NCBI GenBank assembly: GCA_030751755.1
Contig: JASMFO010000067.1
Coordinates: 1-7,031 of the forward strand
DNA length: 7,031 nt
Reading direction: 5' to 3'
Origin: Candidatus Woesearchaeota archaeon
GTDB taxonomy: Archaea > Nanobdellota > Nanobdellia > Woesearchaeales > GW2011-AR4
Shown here: positions 1 to 6,330 of the stretch, one piece after another
Layout of the letters: each line of letters opens with the position of its first letter
Numbering within the stretch: position 1 is the first letter of the stretch
Program-made: the position numbers and the translations under genes
Notes under the pieces: generated by a model
The model's database searches: none
What the model saw: the letters and a program-made list of their open reading frames with translations, nothing else
What the model was told of the DNA's origin: nothing

Positions 1-24
1 GTTCAGCAACAGGTTCAGCAACAG
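1..24. repeat. Perfect 12-bp tandem repeat encoding VAEP
   Basis: GTTCAGCAACAG occurs twice in succession on the plus strand. Read on the minus strand inside the S-layer gene it gives Val-Ala-Glu-Pro units. The array touches the window edge, so the total copy number cannot be seen. Pro/Glu/Ala repeats of this kind commonly form extended linkers or stalks near the C-terminus of surface proteins; that role is inferred here. Confidence 0.75.
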
Positions 25-2611
25 TTAAAGTTGCACCAACTTTGGTAACTTCCATCTTTTCTCCTTTTAGATCATAGTCTCCATAGTTAGAAACTACTGC
101 TGCTGCATTTCTTGTATCTGCTGCAGAATAACCGGCTACTAGCATTGCAACATTTCCGTTTACATCAAAGACTTGTACCAATCCTACACCAGGCTCAAAG
201 CCTGCTGTACAGTCTGCTCCTATTTTCATTACTGTTGCTGCTGCTGCATTAGCACAAGGTCCTCCAACCAAAATTGAGTTAACAGCATTGATGTTTGCAA
301 CCTCTGAAGCAAGCTTAGTTGCTCCAACACTAATTCTTTGCACTGTAACAGCATCAGTTGTAGTTGCTACTGCTGTGCTAAAGGTTGTTCCTTTAGCTGT
401 TATGTAAACCAAAGCTTCTCTTTGTGTAGTTGGATGCTCTATCGTCAGTGTTCCTGGCTCACTTGATGGACTCTCTCTTGTTATGAAAGTTCCATAAGAT
501 GTATATGAATACTGTACATCTGTTTCTGAATCAGGTGTTTTCTCACTAAGATATGTCCCACCAGCGCCACTTCCATAACCTTGTAGCACAGCTATTGCTA
601 CTTTGGTATTTGTGTCAGAACTTATATTAACTCCGTAATCCGTTGCTTGCAGACTTTCCACGTTATCTTGTGTACTAGTCCCATCTCTACTATTGTCTGG
701 TGTTTTAAACGTCAAGAGAATGCCGTTTGATGTTGCGGATGTACCGTTCTGTATCCCAATCTCCATTCCACTCCAGGTGGTTATGTTTATTTGGTTAGTA
801 CCATTAACGGCGGCTGCAACACTTCTTGATTTAACATTTTCAATTGCACCATCTGCATCCTGGTCAATCAAGATAGAAAAGTCATTGCTCTTAATTGAAG
901 ATGAATTGAATACATTGTAGTCTGCACCACCAAGTTTTAGAGTAGCTAGTTTTCCACCAACCCCTCCTGTTCCACCATCAAGTGTAGTTGCTGCCGAATA
1001 TGACTGCTCTATTGTCTCTCCATTTCCTAAATTCTTAAATTTCAACACAGGGTTGTCTGCGCTTGACTTATCAGCACCCTTATACTGCAATGCATAGGTT
1101 TTTCTTTCTCCCCTATCACTTCCTGACGTAGTATCGGTTAAAAGGACATAATCATTCTTTGTTATTGTCATGTTTTCTGCATTAATCAGTGCCTTGTCCT
1201 TTTCTCCAAAATGCACTACTCCACTCGAAATGGCTTCTGCTATTGGAAGACTTACTTCTTCTCCATCTCCATCCTTAAACTTCAATTTGTATTTCTTGTT
1301 ACCGCTTGTAGTTAATTCAATTGTCTCAACTTCTACTTCCGATAAGCCTTTATACTCAATATCCCAGTTATTGGTAAATATTACTTCTGGCTCTGCTAAT
1401 TCAGGATTTTCGCTTAATTTACCGCCAACAGGCACAAAAAAGTCATCATCTGCTGTCATGTTTACATGTATTCTGTTTATCTTAAATGTGGCGTTGTCAT
1501 CAGTTCCTTCAATAATAACAGATGCGTCATCAATAGTGTTGTCATCAACCTTAAGGTTGTTGCTTGAAACAACATCAGTTATAGTAGTGTCCTTTAGCTC
1601 TACTTTTTGAGCTCCCAGGAAAAATGATGCTTTATGCACACCACCAGCATATGCCTGGTACAATATATCTGATACACCTAATGTTGTTCCATCATCAAGT
1701 TTGTCTGTCTCTCCATCAAGCAAATCTCTTGTTCCCTCTCCATTAATTGTAAACTTAGCGCTGTTTGAATCTACATAATCCAGTGAAACCTCATAGGGAG
1801 TTCCGTCAATATCATACGTTTTTGTGTCGCCTTCCGTCAATGTGTCTTTTACTGCTCCTCCCATTAAAATTAACTTTATGTTGTTACCAACAGCACCAGT
1901 TCTTTTTGCCTGGACAATTGTATAATCTTTCCCAAACATCGTAAGCTCAGTATCTTCAAAGTCTGTTAGGAAAAGTCCTGTTGTTGTTGCTGCGCCTGTA
2001 CTATCATCAACATCTGATTCAAGGGCAGTTGTAAACTCTAACAAATACCTTCCTATTTCATCTCCTGTTTCAAAGTACAGGAAATCTGCTGTAACATCAT
2101 CACCATTTTCTGCATAGACCACATAACCTGAACTAACACCTGTAGCAGGCCCTAGCAAATATAGGTACTGGTTATATGGTGCATCTCCCTTTCCATTTGA
2201 AACTGTTCCAGATGCCAAAGCATCTAATTCACTATCATCAATATAGGTGGTTATGTTCCTTAATGTCTCTCTATTAGTGCCTGAGGCAAGATTCTCACTC
2301 ATTTCCAAAATTTTTGTTGATGTTCCAACTTTCCAAGCATCTCCTTCTGCACTAACGCCTCCAGATGATGTAACACTAACTGGCTTTGTTGCTGCAAATT
2401 GTAGACTTACAGCTATATCTGAAACGCCTATAACATCTTCTGCTGCAGCACTATCTCCTACAACTAGAACTCCAGTAAATTTACCATCTTTTATAAATTG
2501 GCTTGGATAGTCTGCTAATTCAGCAGCCATTCCTCCGAAAATAGTAGCCCCAACCATAGATGCTCCAATACCTAGAGCAGAAATCCTTTTTATTGTTTTT
2601 TTAAATTCCAT
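1..2611 (-). CDS. Archaeal S-layer surface glycoprotein, C-terminus beyond the window
   Basis: The frame stays open from the ATG at 2611 to the left edge, giving 870 codons with no stop. Residues 1-30 form a signal peptide: a basic start (MEFKKTIKR), a hydrophobic Ala/Gly/Ile stretch and a likely cut near GGMAA/ELADYP. The mature start (ADYPSQF, then GVLVVGD at 47-53) and a late SILVGGP segment (779-785) are typical of archaeal S-layer proteins. The middle is long, acidic, rich in Thr/Ser/Asp/Gly and beta-like, without membrane helices. There are nine N-x-S/T sequons (N119, 373, 384, 480, 569, 603, 609, 622, 662) and only two cysteines (C786, C801). A DxDxDG calcium-loop-like motif lies at 583-588. 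The visible end enters a VAEP repeat. The protein would be exported and self-assemble as the outer lattice. A strong SD and TATA box fit high expression. The call rests on motifs and overall character; the exact subfamily is uncertain. Confidence 0.88.
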   Translation of the reverse strand, partial: MEFKKTIKRISALGIGASMVGATIFGGMAAELADYPSQFIKDGKFTGVLVVGDSAAAEDVIGVSDIAVSLQFAATKPVSVTSSGGVSAEGDAWKVGTSTKILEMSENLASGTNRETLRNITTYIDDSELDALASGTVSNGKGDAPYNQYLYLLGPATGVSSGYVVYAENGDDVTADFLYFETGDEIGRYLLEFTTALESDVDDSTGAATTTGLFLTDFEDTELTMFGKDYTIVQAKRTGAVGNNIKLILMGGAVKDTLTEGDTKTYDIDGTPYEVSLDYVDSNSAKFTINGEGTRDLLDGETDKLDDGTTLGVSDILYQAYAGGVHKASFFLGAQKVELKDTTITDVVSSNNLKVDDNTIDDASVIIEGTDDNATFKINRIHVNMTADDDFFVPVGGKLSENPELAEPEVIFTNNWDIEYKGLSEVEVETIELTTSGNKKYKLKFKDGDGEEVSLPIAEAISSGVVHFGEKDKALINAENMTITKNDYVLLTDTTSGSDRGERKTYALQYKGADKSSADNPVLKFKNLGNGETIEQSYSAATTLDGGTGGVGGKLATLKLGGADYNVFNSSSIKSNDFSILIDQDADGAIENVKSRSVAAAVNGTNQINITTWSGMEIGIQNGTSATSNGILLTFKTPDNSRDGTSTQDNVESLQATDYGVNISSDTNTKVAIAVLQGYGSGAGGTYLSEKTPDSETDVQYSYTSYGTFITRESPSSEPGTLTIEHPTTQREALVYITAKGTTFSTAVATTTDAVTVQRISVGATKLASEVANINAVNSILVGGPCANAAAATVMKIGADCTAGFEPGVGLVQVFDVNGNVAMLVAGYSAADTRNAAAVVSNYGDYDLKGEKMEVTKVGATLTVAEPVAE

Positions 2612-2620
2612 CTTAACTAA

Positions 2621-2629
2621 CACCTCCTC
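2621..2629 (-). promoter_or_regulatory. Strong Shine-Dalgarno site of the S-layer gene
   Basis: The minus strand reads GAGGAGGTG, then nine bases, then the ATG at 2611. This is an almost full-length match to the anti-SD at the 3' end of archaeal 16S rRNA. It fixes the start codon and fits an abundantly made protein. No comparable site precedes the other three genes. Confidence 0.88.
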
Positions 2630-2652
2630 GTGTTATTTTTTATCTTTATTTT

Positions 2653-2664
2653 TTTTATATATAG
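2653..2664 (-). promoter_or_regulatory. TATA box of the S-layer gene
   Basis: The minus strand reads CTATATATAAAA. Counting about 27 bp from its centre puts the transcription start near 2631, leaving a leader of about 20 nt that just contains the SD site. No clear purine-rich BRE precedes it; that place is taken by an arm of an inverted repeat. Confidence 0.65.
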
Positions 2665-2690
2665 AGGAAACTCTTATAGCTAAGTTTCCT
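2665..2690. repeat. 8-bp inverted repeat next to the S-layer TATA box
   Basis: The arms AGGAAACT (2665-2672) and AGTTTCCT (2683-2690) are exact reverse complements separated by 10 bp. The near arm starts at the base after the TATA box, where TFB would contact DNA. The arm centres are 18 bp apart, not far from two helical turns, so a dimeric regulator is possible. A hairpin in an upstream transcript is the alternative. The function is inferred. Confidence 0.6.
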
Positions 2691-2727
2691 AGCAACATGA
2701 ATGCGACCAATCATATTTAAATGTTAC

Positions 2728-2739
2728 GGTTACGTCACC
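2728..2739. promoter_or_regulatory. Imperfect palindrome, candidate operator
   Basis: GGTTACGTCACC matches its own reverse complement at 10 of 12 positions (GGTnACGTnACC). It overlaps two back-to-back GTTACG hexamers (2723-2734). It stands out as the most G/C-rich patch of an otherwise A/T-rich spacer and lies between the two divergent promoters. A role as a binding site is a guess from position and symmetry only. Confidence 0.3.
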
Positions 2740-2862
2740 TCTTGGAATATATATATTTCATTATATAAGTTTATAGCACTTCAATGCTCAAACTTTAATG
2801 ATTATAACTCGTATTTGTCAATTGCCATTTATAAATTTTTGCTTCTAAGTATAGTCTATATC

Positions 2863-2899
2863 ATATATTTATACACCACACCCATAATATATTTATACA
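2863..2899 (+). repeat. Two exact copies of a 13-bp TATA-like sequence
   Basis: ATATATTTATACA is present at 2863-2875 and again at 2887-2899, with start points 24 bp apart. The copies differ in their flanks (CCAC after the first, ATAC after the second). This may be a duplicated promoter element, or chance in A/T-rich DNA. Confidence 0.5.
2887..2899 (+). promoter_or_regulatory. TATA-like element of the GT-C gene, leaderless start
   Basis: ATATATTTATACA lies with its TTTATAC part centred about 29 bp before the ATG at 2924. Transcription would therefore start at, or a few bases before, the start codon. There is no SD sequence ahead of that ATG, which fits a leaderless mRNA. An identical 13-mer occurs 24 bp upstream (2863-2875) and could act as a second promoter. 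Confidence 0.5.
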
Positions 2900-2923
2900 A
2901 TACCTCTTATTATGTATTATTAA

Positions 2924-4363
2924 ATGCAAACCAAGAACAGAATAACATTTGCTTTCGTTGCTTTTCTTATTATTTTCAGCATAATGCAGTTCACTGTCCC
3001 CGATATAATAGGCTTTGACGGCTATTACCATATAAAAACTGCAGATATAATAAAACAGCATGGCTTTATTAAAGAATTTCCCTGGGCTGTATATACAATC
3101 TTTTCCAATAATTATGCAGATATCCAGATACTTTTCAGAATTTTGCTTATTCCTTTCACTTTTTTTGATCTAAATTTTGGGGCAAAAATTGCTTCAATTT
3201 TATTTTCGACAATAGCATTCGCTGTCTTCTACTGGTTTTTAACTCAAAATAAAATAAAATATGCATTTTTCTGGACCTTGCTTTATTTATTTACCTCTGC
3301 AAGCTTAATGAGCCGCTTTCTACTGCCAAGGCAAATGCCTCTGGTCATTGCACTGTTGATTTTGACAATTTATTTTTTGCAAAGAAAAAAATATTTGCTT
3401 TTGGCTTTAACGTCTTTGATTTTCGTCTTGCTACACAGCAGTTTTGTGTTTCAATTAATTTTAATTTCATTATATTTCATTTTAGAAAAAATATTCTTAA
3501 AAAAACTTGATCATAAAATTTTATTGTATCCCTTTATTGGAGTAATTTTGGGGTTAGTAATCAATCCATATTTTCCCAGCAACATATCAATGCTATATGC
3601 TCAAATATTTAAGGTAAATCTCCTGGCAAATTTATTCAATGTTGAATGGAAACCATGGGCTTTTTTTGAATTTATGAAAAATAATATTTTGGTTTTGCTT
3701 TATTTTCTTGTTTCAATTTTTATTTTGATCAAGAATAAAAAAATTACTAAAATACAATCACTATACTTTTCATTAACAATATTTTTCCTTGCTTATACAA
3801 TTTTATCAAGAAGGATGCAGGAATATTTAGTTCCTTTCTCAATCCTTGCATTTGCTTTTTTATTCAATGATTTTTCTTATAAATTTAATAAGGATAAGTT
3901 CTTTAAAAGTATCAAAATAATTGCCGTATTAGTATTGATTTTTATTGGAATTGGAAATTTTATTCTGTTAAGAGACAAAGTTATTGATAATGATTTTCTC
4001 TATAATTATGACAATTGTGCAGAGTGGATGAAAAACAATATTCCAAAAAATTCCTTAATTTTTACAAATGCTTATGCATTTCCTTATCTGTTTTTTAAGA
4101 ATTCTGATTTAACTTATACTCATGGGATAGACCTCACTTATTCGTATTTATACAACCCCGAACAATTTGAAAGGTACATGAGCATATTGCAGGGAACTGT
4201 AAAAGAGGACATAGATTACATAGTAAAAGATTATAGTCCGGATTATGTATTCTCAGGAAAAGTAAAGCAGGATGTACAGTTATTTAATTACATTGTAGAG
4301 CATAAAGAAAATTACAAAGCAGTTTATGAGGATGGATGGTGCGCTGTGTTAGAAGTTAAGTAA
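2924..4363 (+). CDS. Polytopic GT-C-like membrane glycosyltransferase, putative
   Basis: This 479-residue membrane protein has about 11 predicted helices (first at 7-27, last near 329-349) and a soluble C-terminal domain of about 125 residues (355-479). After helix 1 comes FDGYYHIK (31-38), then a basic/aromatic segment ending in EFPW (51-54). An acidic residue and Tyr/His in the first outer loop is the pattern of GT-C enzymes such as STT3/AglB. NPYFPSN (214-220), FPYLFFKN (386-393) and the end segment YVFSGK...VYEDGWCAVLEV resemble a little-studied family of bacterial and archaeal GT-C-like proteins. The expected activity is sugar transfer from a polyprenyl-phosphate donor on the outer membrane face; the substrate is unknown. 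An in-frame TAA directly precedes the ATG, so the start cannot lie further upstream. The gene diverges from the S-layer gene. The family assignment comes from recalled motifs, so the function is tentative. Confidence 0.62.
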   Translation: MQTKNRITFAFVAFLIIFSIMQFTVPDIIGFDGYYHIKTADIIKQHGFIKEFPWAVYTIFSNNYADIQILFRILLIPFTFFDLNFGAKIASILFSTIAFAVFYWFLTQNKIKYAFFWTLLYLFTSASLMSRFLLPRQMPLVIALLILTIYFLQRKKYLLLALTSLIFVLLHSSFVFQLILISLYFILEKIFLKKLDHKILLYPFIGVILGLVINPYFPSNISMLYAQIFKVNLLANLFNVEWKPWAFFEFMKNNILVLLYFLVSIFILIKNKKITKIQSLYFSLTIFFLAYTILSRRMQEYLVPFSILAFAFLFNDFSYKFNKDKFFKSIKIIAVLVLIFIGIGNFILLRDKVIDNDFLYNYDNCAEWMKNNIPKNSLIFTNAYAFPYLFFKNSDLTYTHGIDLTYSYLYNPEQFERYMSILQGTVKEDIDYIVKDYSPDYVFSGKVKQDVQLFNYIVEHKENYKAVYEDGWCAVLEVK

Positions 4364-4371
4364 AGGCTCCC

Positions 4372-6144
4372 TTATTGTTTTAATCCAGAAAGTTTCTTTT
4401 TTATTTTCACGCTCTCCGGCTCTATATCCAAAGCCTCAAGCAACAACTCTTTAGCCTTCTCATCATTCTCTAAAAATTCATAGATTACAGCCAAATTATA
4501 ATAATAATCAATTTGATAGGGGTTAATCTCAATTGATTGTTCCATATTCTCAATGGCTAAATCAAATTCTCCTATCTGTGCGTAAACAGTACCCAAATCA
4601 TTGTAAGCCTTTGACAGCTTAGGCTCAATTTCAATGATCTTCTTAAGATAGAATATTGAAGCATTAAAATCGCCGATATAACTATAGACCAACCCCAAAT
4701 TATTATTGGCCAGATAAAAATCAGGATTCATCTCAAGGGATTTCTCATAATAAGGGATTGCAGCATCATATTTTTTTTGATATGCATTTATGGTCCCTAA
4801 ATTCTCATACGCATGATAATTTCCGCTGCTTAATTCTATTGCCCTAGAAGCATATTTTGCAGCAATTTCATAATCCCCAAGACTTCTGTAGTGCAGAGCC
4901 AATGCCTGATGTGCTCTTGTTCCAAATGGATTTTCTTCAACAGTTGTGCTCAATAGGATAAAATTGTCCCTCCATTCAGCATTTCTTTGTATCGTCGAGA
5001 CCGTATAAGCGCCCACAATTAATACAACCAAAATTATAATAATTGCTTTAGAATATCTTCTAATGAATTCTATATTGTTTATCCTAAAAATCAAAAATGT
5101 CAGGAACAAACAAAAACCATAAGATGATAAATACAAGTACCTATCAGCCATAATGGTATTCTGAGGCACTAAATTAGAGAAAGGCAGCAATGTGATAAAA
5201 AACCATCCAATAGAAAAAAACAATATTTTTGATTTATCATAAGATTTAATAAAAAAGAAGAAAATTAGTAATAAAGCAAGAAGGGAAATTATAAAACTCA
5301 TACTCAGCAAGGTTGTTTCAAACCCCACAACCCTTTCTATAGTTAGGTTGAATGGAAAAAACGAAATAGCAACATACTCCACAAATATCTTAATTGTTGT
5401 CAAGAATGTTCCAAAGAAACTTTGCTGAAAATATGCTTCTGTCCTTCCAACTTGGCCTACAACCAAAAATCTTACAATCAAATAAAAAATTGTTATAATG
5501 ATATAGGGAATATATTTTTTAAATAATAGTCTAATATTGTTTAAATTAATTTTATAGTTAAATGAGAAATCATAGAAAAATAAAATCAAAATCAATGTTA
5601 TGGCCTCTTCTGTCGAGAACAGTGCAAACAGATAAAATGCAATAGATAAAAAATAATAATTATTTTTTTCATTTTTTGAAAAAATAATATAAAAAAAGAA
5701 TGACAATAATAAAAAAAGAATACCAAAAACATCAAATCCTGCAGTCATGTTTGTTATCCTTGCAGTATGCACTGGATGGGCTGCAAAAAATAATGCAGCA
5801 ACAAAGGAAAATCCAGTTTTTTTTGTAATTTTTACTGTTATAAAAAATAATAAAAGGGTAACAAAAAAATGCAGAAGCAAGCTGTTAAGATGGTAGCCAA
5901 AAGGATTAAGATTCCATATCTGATAATTTAAAGTATAGAAAACGCTTCTCAAAGGCCTGTATAAGTTGCCAGTTGAGGGTTCTGTAAAAAAGCCTGGAAC
6001 ATTTTTTAATTCCTTGATATGGATATTGTCAACAATAAAATACTGGTCGTCCCAAGCAAACTCATTCTGAAAAATATTGCTATAACTTATTAAGATAACT
6101 GCAAATAAAATTAATACAATTAATAAATTTTTATTTATCTTCAT
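4372..6144 (-). CDS. TMTC/DUF1736-like GT-C membrane protein with TPR repeats
   Basis: The 590-residue protein has a multi-helix N-terminal part (about 1-385) and a TPR tail. Family landmarks in order: FAWDD at 29-33, YRP at 62-64, HPVHT at 123-127, STEEA at 177-181 and DRYLYLSSYGF at 334-344. These match TMTC-type proteins, GT-C enzymes known in animals as protein O-mannosyltransferases. Five consecutive 34-residue TPR units follow (408-441, 442-475, 476-509, 510-543, 544-577), preceded by a partial unit with the typical W391. The TPRs would recruit protein partners, probably on the outer face. The usual HTE and downstream Arg appear replaced (HTARI, AGFD). An in-frame TAG just before the ATG fixes the upstream limit of the start; only a weak AAAGGG precedes it. 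Its stop lies 8 bp from that of the convergent GT-C gene. The architecture is secure; the donor and acceptor are unknown. Confidence 0.82.
   Translation of the reverse strand: MKINKNLLIVLILFAVILISYSNIFQNEFAWDDQYFIVDNIHIKELKNVPGFFTEPSTGNLYRPLRSVFYTLNYQIWNLNPFGYHLNSLLLHFFVTLLLFFITVKITKKTGFSFVAALFFAAHPVHTARITNMTAGFDVFGILFLLLSFFFYIIFSKNEKNNYYFLSIAFYLFALFSTEEAITLILILFFYDFSFNYKINLNNIRLLFKKYIPYIIITIFYLIVRFLVVGQVGRTEAYFQQSFFGTFLTTIKIFVEYVAISFFPFNLTIERVVGFETTLLSMSFIISLLALLLIFFFFIKSYDKSKILFFSIGWFFITLLPFSNLVPQNTIMADRYLYLSSYGFCLFLTFLIFRINNIEFIRRYSKAIIIILVVLIVGAYTVSTIQRNAEWRDNFILLSTTVEENPFGTRAHQALALHYRSLGDYEIAAKYASRAIELSSGNYHAYENLGTINAYQKKYDAAIPYYEKSLEMNPDFYLANNNLGLVYSYIGDFNASIFYLKKIIEIEPKLSKAYNDLGTVYAQIGEFDLAIENMEQSIEINPYQIDYYYNLAVIYEFLENDEKAKELLLEALDIEPESVKIKKKLSGLKQ
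4393..4407 (+). terminator. Possible T-tract terminator of the plus-strand GT-C gene
   Basis: About 30 bp after the stop codon the plus strand has TTTCTTTTTTATTTT, following a shorter TTTT run at 4377-4380. Archaeal transcription commonly ends at such T-rich tracts without a hairpin. The tract lies inside the 3' end of the convergent gene, where it encodes Lys codons, so it may simply reflect coding. Confidence 0.3.
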
Positions 6145-6228
6145 CTATAAACCCTTTATTGCATAGGTATTCAACAACTAATATTTAATTTATTGTACAT
6201 CAATAAAAATTTCTAATAAAACAAAGCG

Positions 6229-6261
6229 ATATGGATTAAATATGGATTAAATATGGACTAT
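6229..6261. repeat. Three tandem 11-bp units between divergent genes
   Basis: ATATGGATTAA occurs at 6229-6239 and 6240-6250, then as ATATGGACTAT (two mismatches) at 6251-6261. The 11-bp period is about one helical turn, so bound proteins would line up on one face of the DNA. The block lies about 38 bp before the TATA element of the CorA gene and about 85 bp before the start of the TPR gene, so it could serve either. A role as regulator sites is inferred. Confidence 0.7.
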
Positions 6262-6291
6262 ACTCAATATCATTAAAAACAAAAAATACTG

Positions 6292-6308
6292 CAAAAGATT
6301 TAAATATA
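6292..6308 (+). promoter_or_regulatory. BRE and TATA box of the CorA-family gene
   Basis: Purine-rich CAAAAGA (6292-6298) is followed directly by TTTAAATATA (6299-6308), a good archaeal BRE/TATA pair. The TATA centre is about 27 bp before the ATG at 6331, so transcription should start at or within a base or two of the start codon. No SD precedes that ATG, which fits a leaderless mRNA. Confidence 0.65.
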
Positions 6309-6330
6309 CTAAATTAAATTTTAAGTCTAG

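Larger units (their letters stand above)
2612..2923. other. Divergent intergenic spacer, 312 bp
   Basis: This spacer separates the S-layer gene (leftward) from the GT-C gene (rightward). It is strongly A/T-rich. It holds the S-layer SD, TATA box and inverted repeat at 2621-2690, a more G/C-rich patch at 2723-2739, an alternating A/T run around 2746-2757, and two copies of a TATA-like 13-mer at 2863-2899. Short open frames across it (for example plus strand 2701-3018) are low-complexity and run into the next gene out of frame, so I do not call them. No tRNA or structured RNA is evident. Confidence 0.7.

Noticed and set aside
693..920. Plus-strand open frame of 75 codons
   Set aside because: It lies antisense inside the S-layer gene, lacks recognisable domains and has no SD or promoter.
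1170..1610. Plus-strand open frame of 146 codons
   Set aside because: It is antisense to the S-layer gene. The Ser/Leu/Thr-rich translation mirrors Asp/Lys/Thr-rich coding on the other strand.
2247..2510. Plus-strand open frame of 87 codons
   Set aside because: It is antisense to the N-terminal region of the S-layer gene and resembles no known protein.
2746..2757. Alternating AT run as a third promoter
   Set aside because: It is a low-complexity run with no BRE and no gene start at the right distance on either strand.
2771..2784. Weak stem AGCA/TGCT around the middle of the first spacer
   Set aside because: Only four base pairs close it and mismatches break the extension, so it is no better than chance.
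2701..3018. Plus-strand open frame of 105 codons in the spacer
   Set aside because: It is Tyr/Ile/Leu-rich as expected from A/T-rich noncoding DNA, and overlaps the GT-C gene by about 95 bp in another frame, across that gene's promoter.
2861..3061. Minus-strand open frame of 66 codons
   Set aside because: It is antisense to the start and promoter of the GT-C gene, with no SD and no recognisable motif.
6145..6330. RNA gene or CRISPR array in the second spacer
   Set aside because: There is no G/C-rich folded segment, and the only repeat has 11-bp units with no spacers between them.
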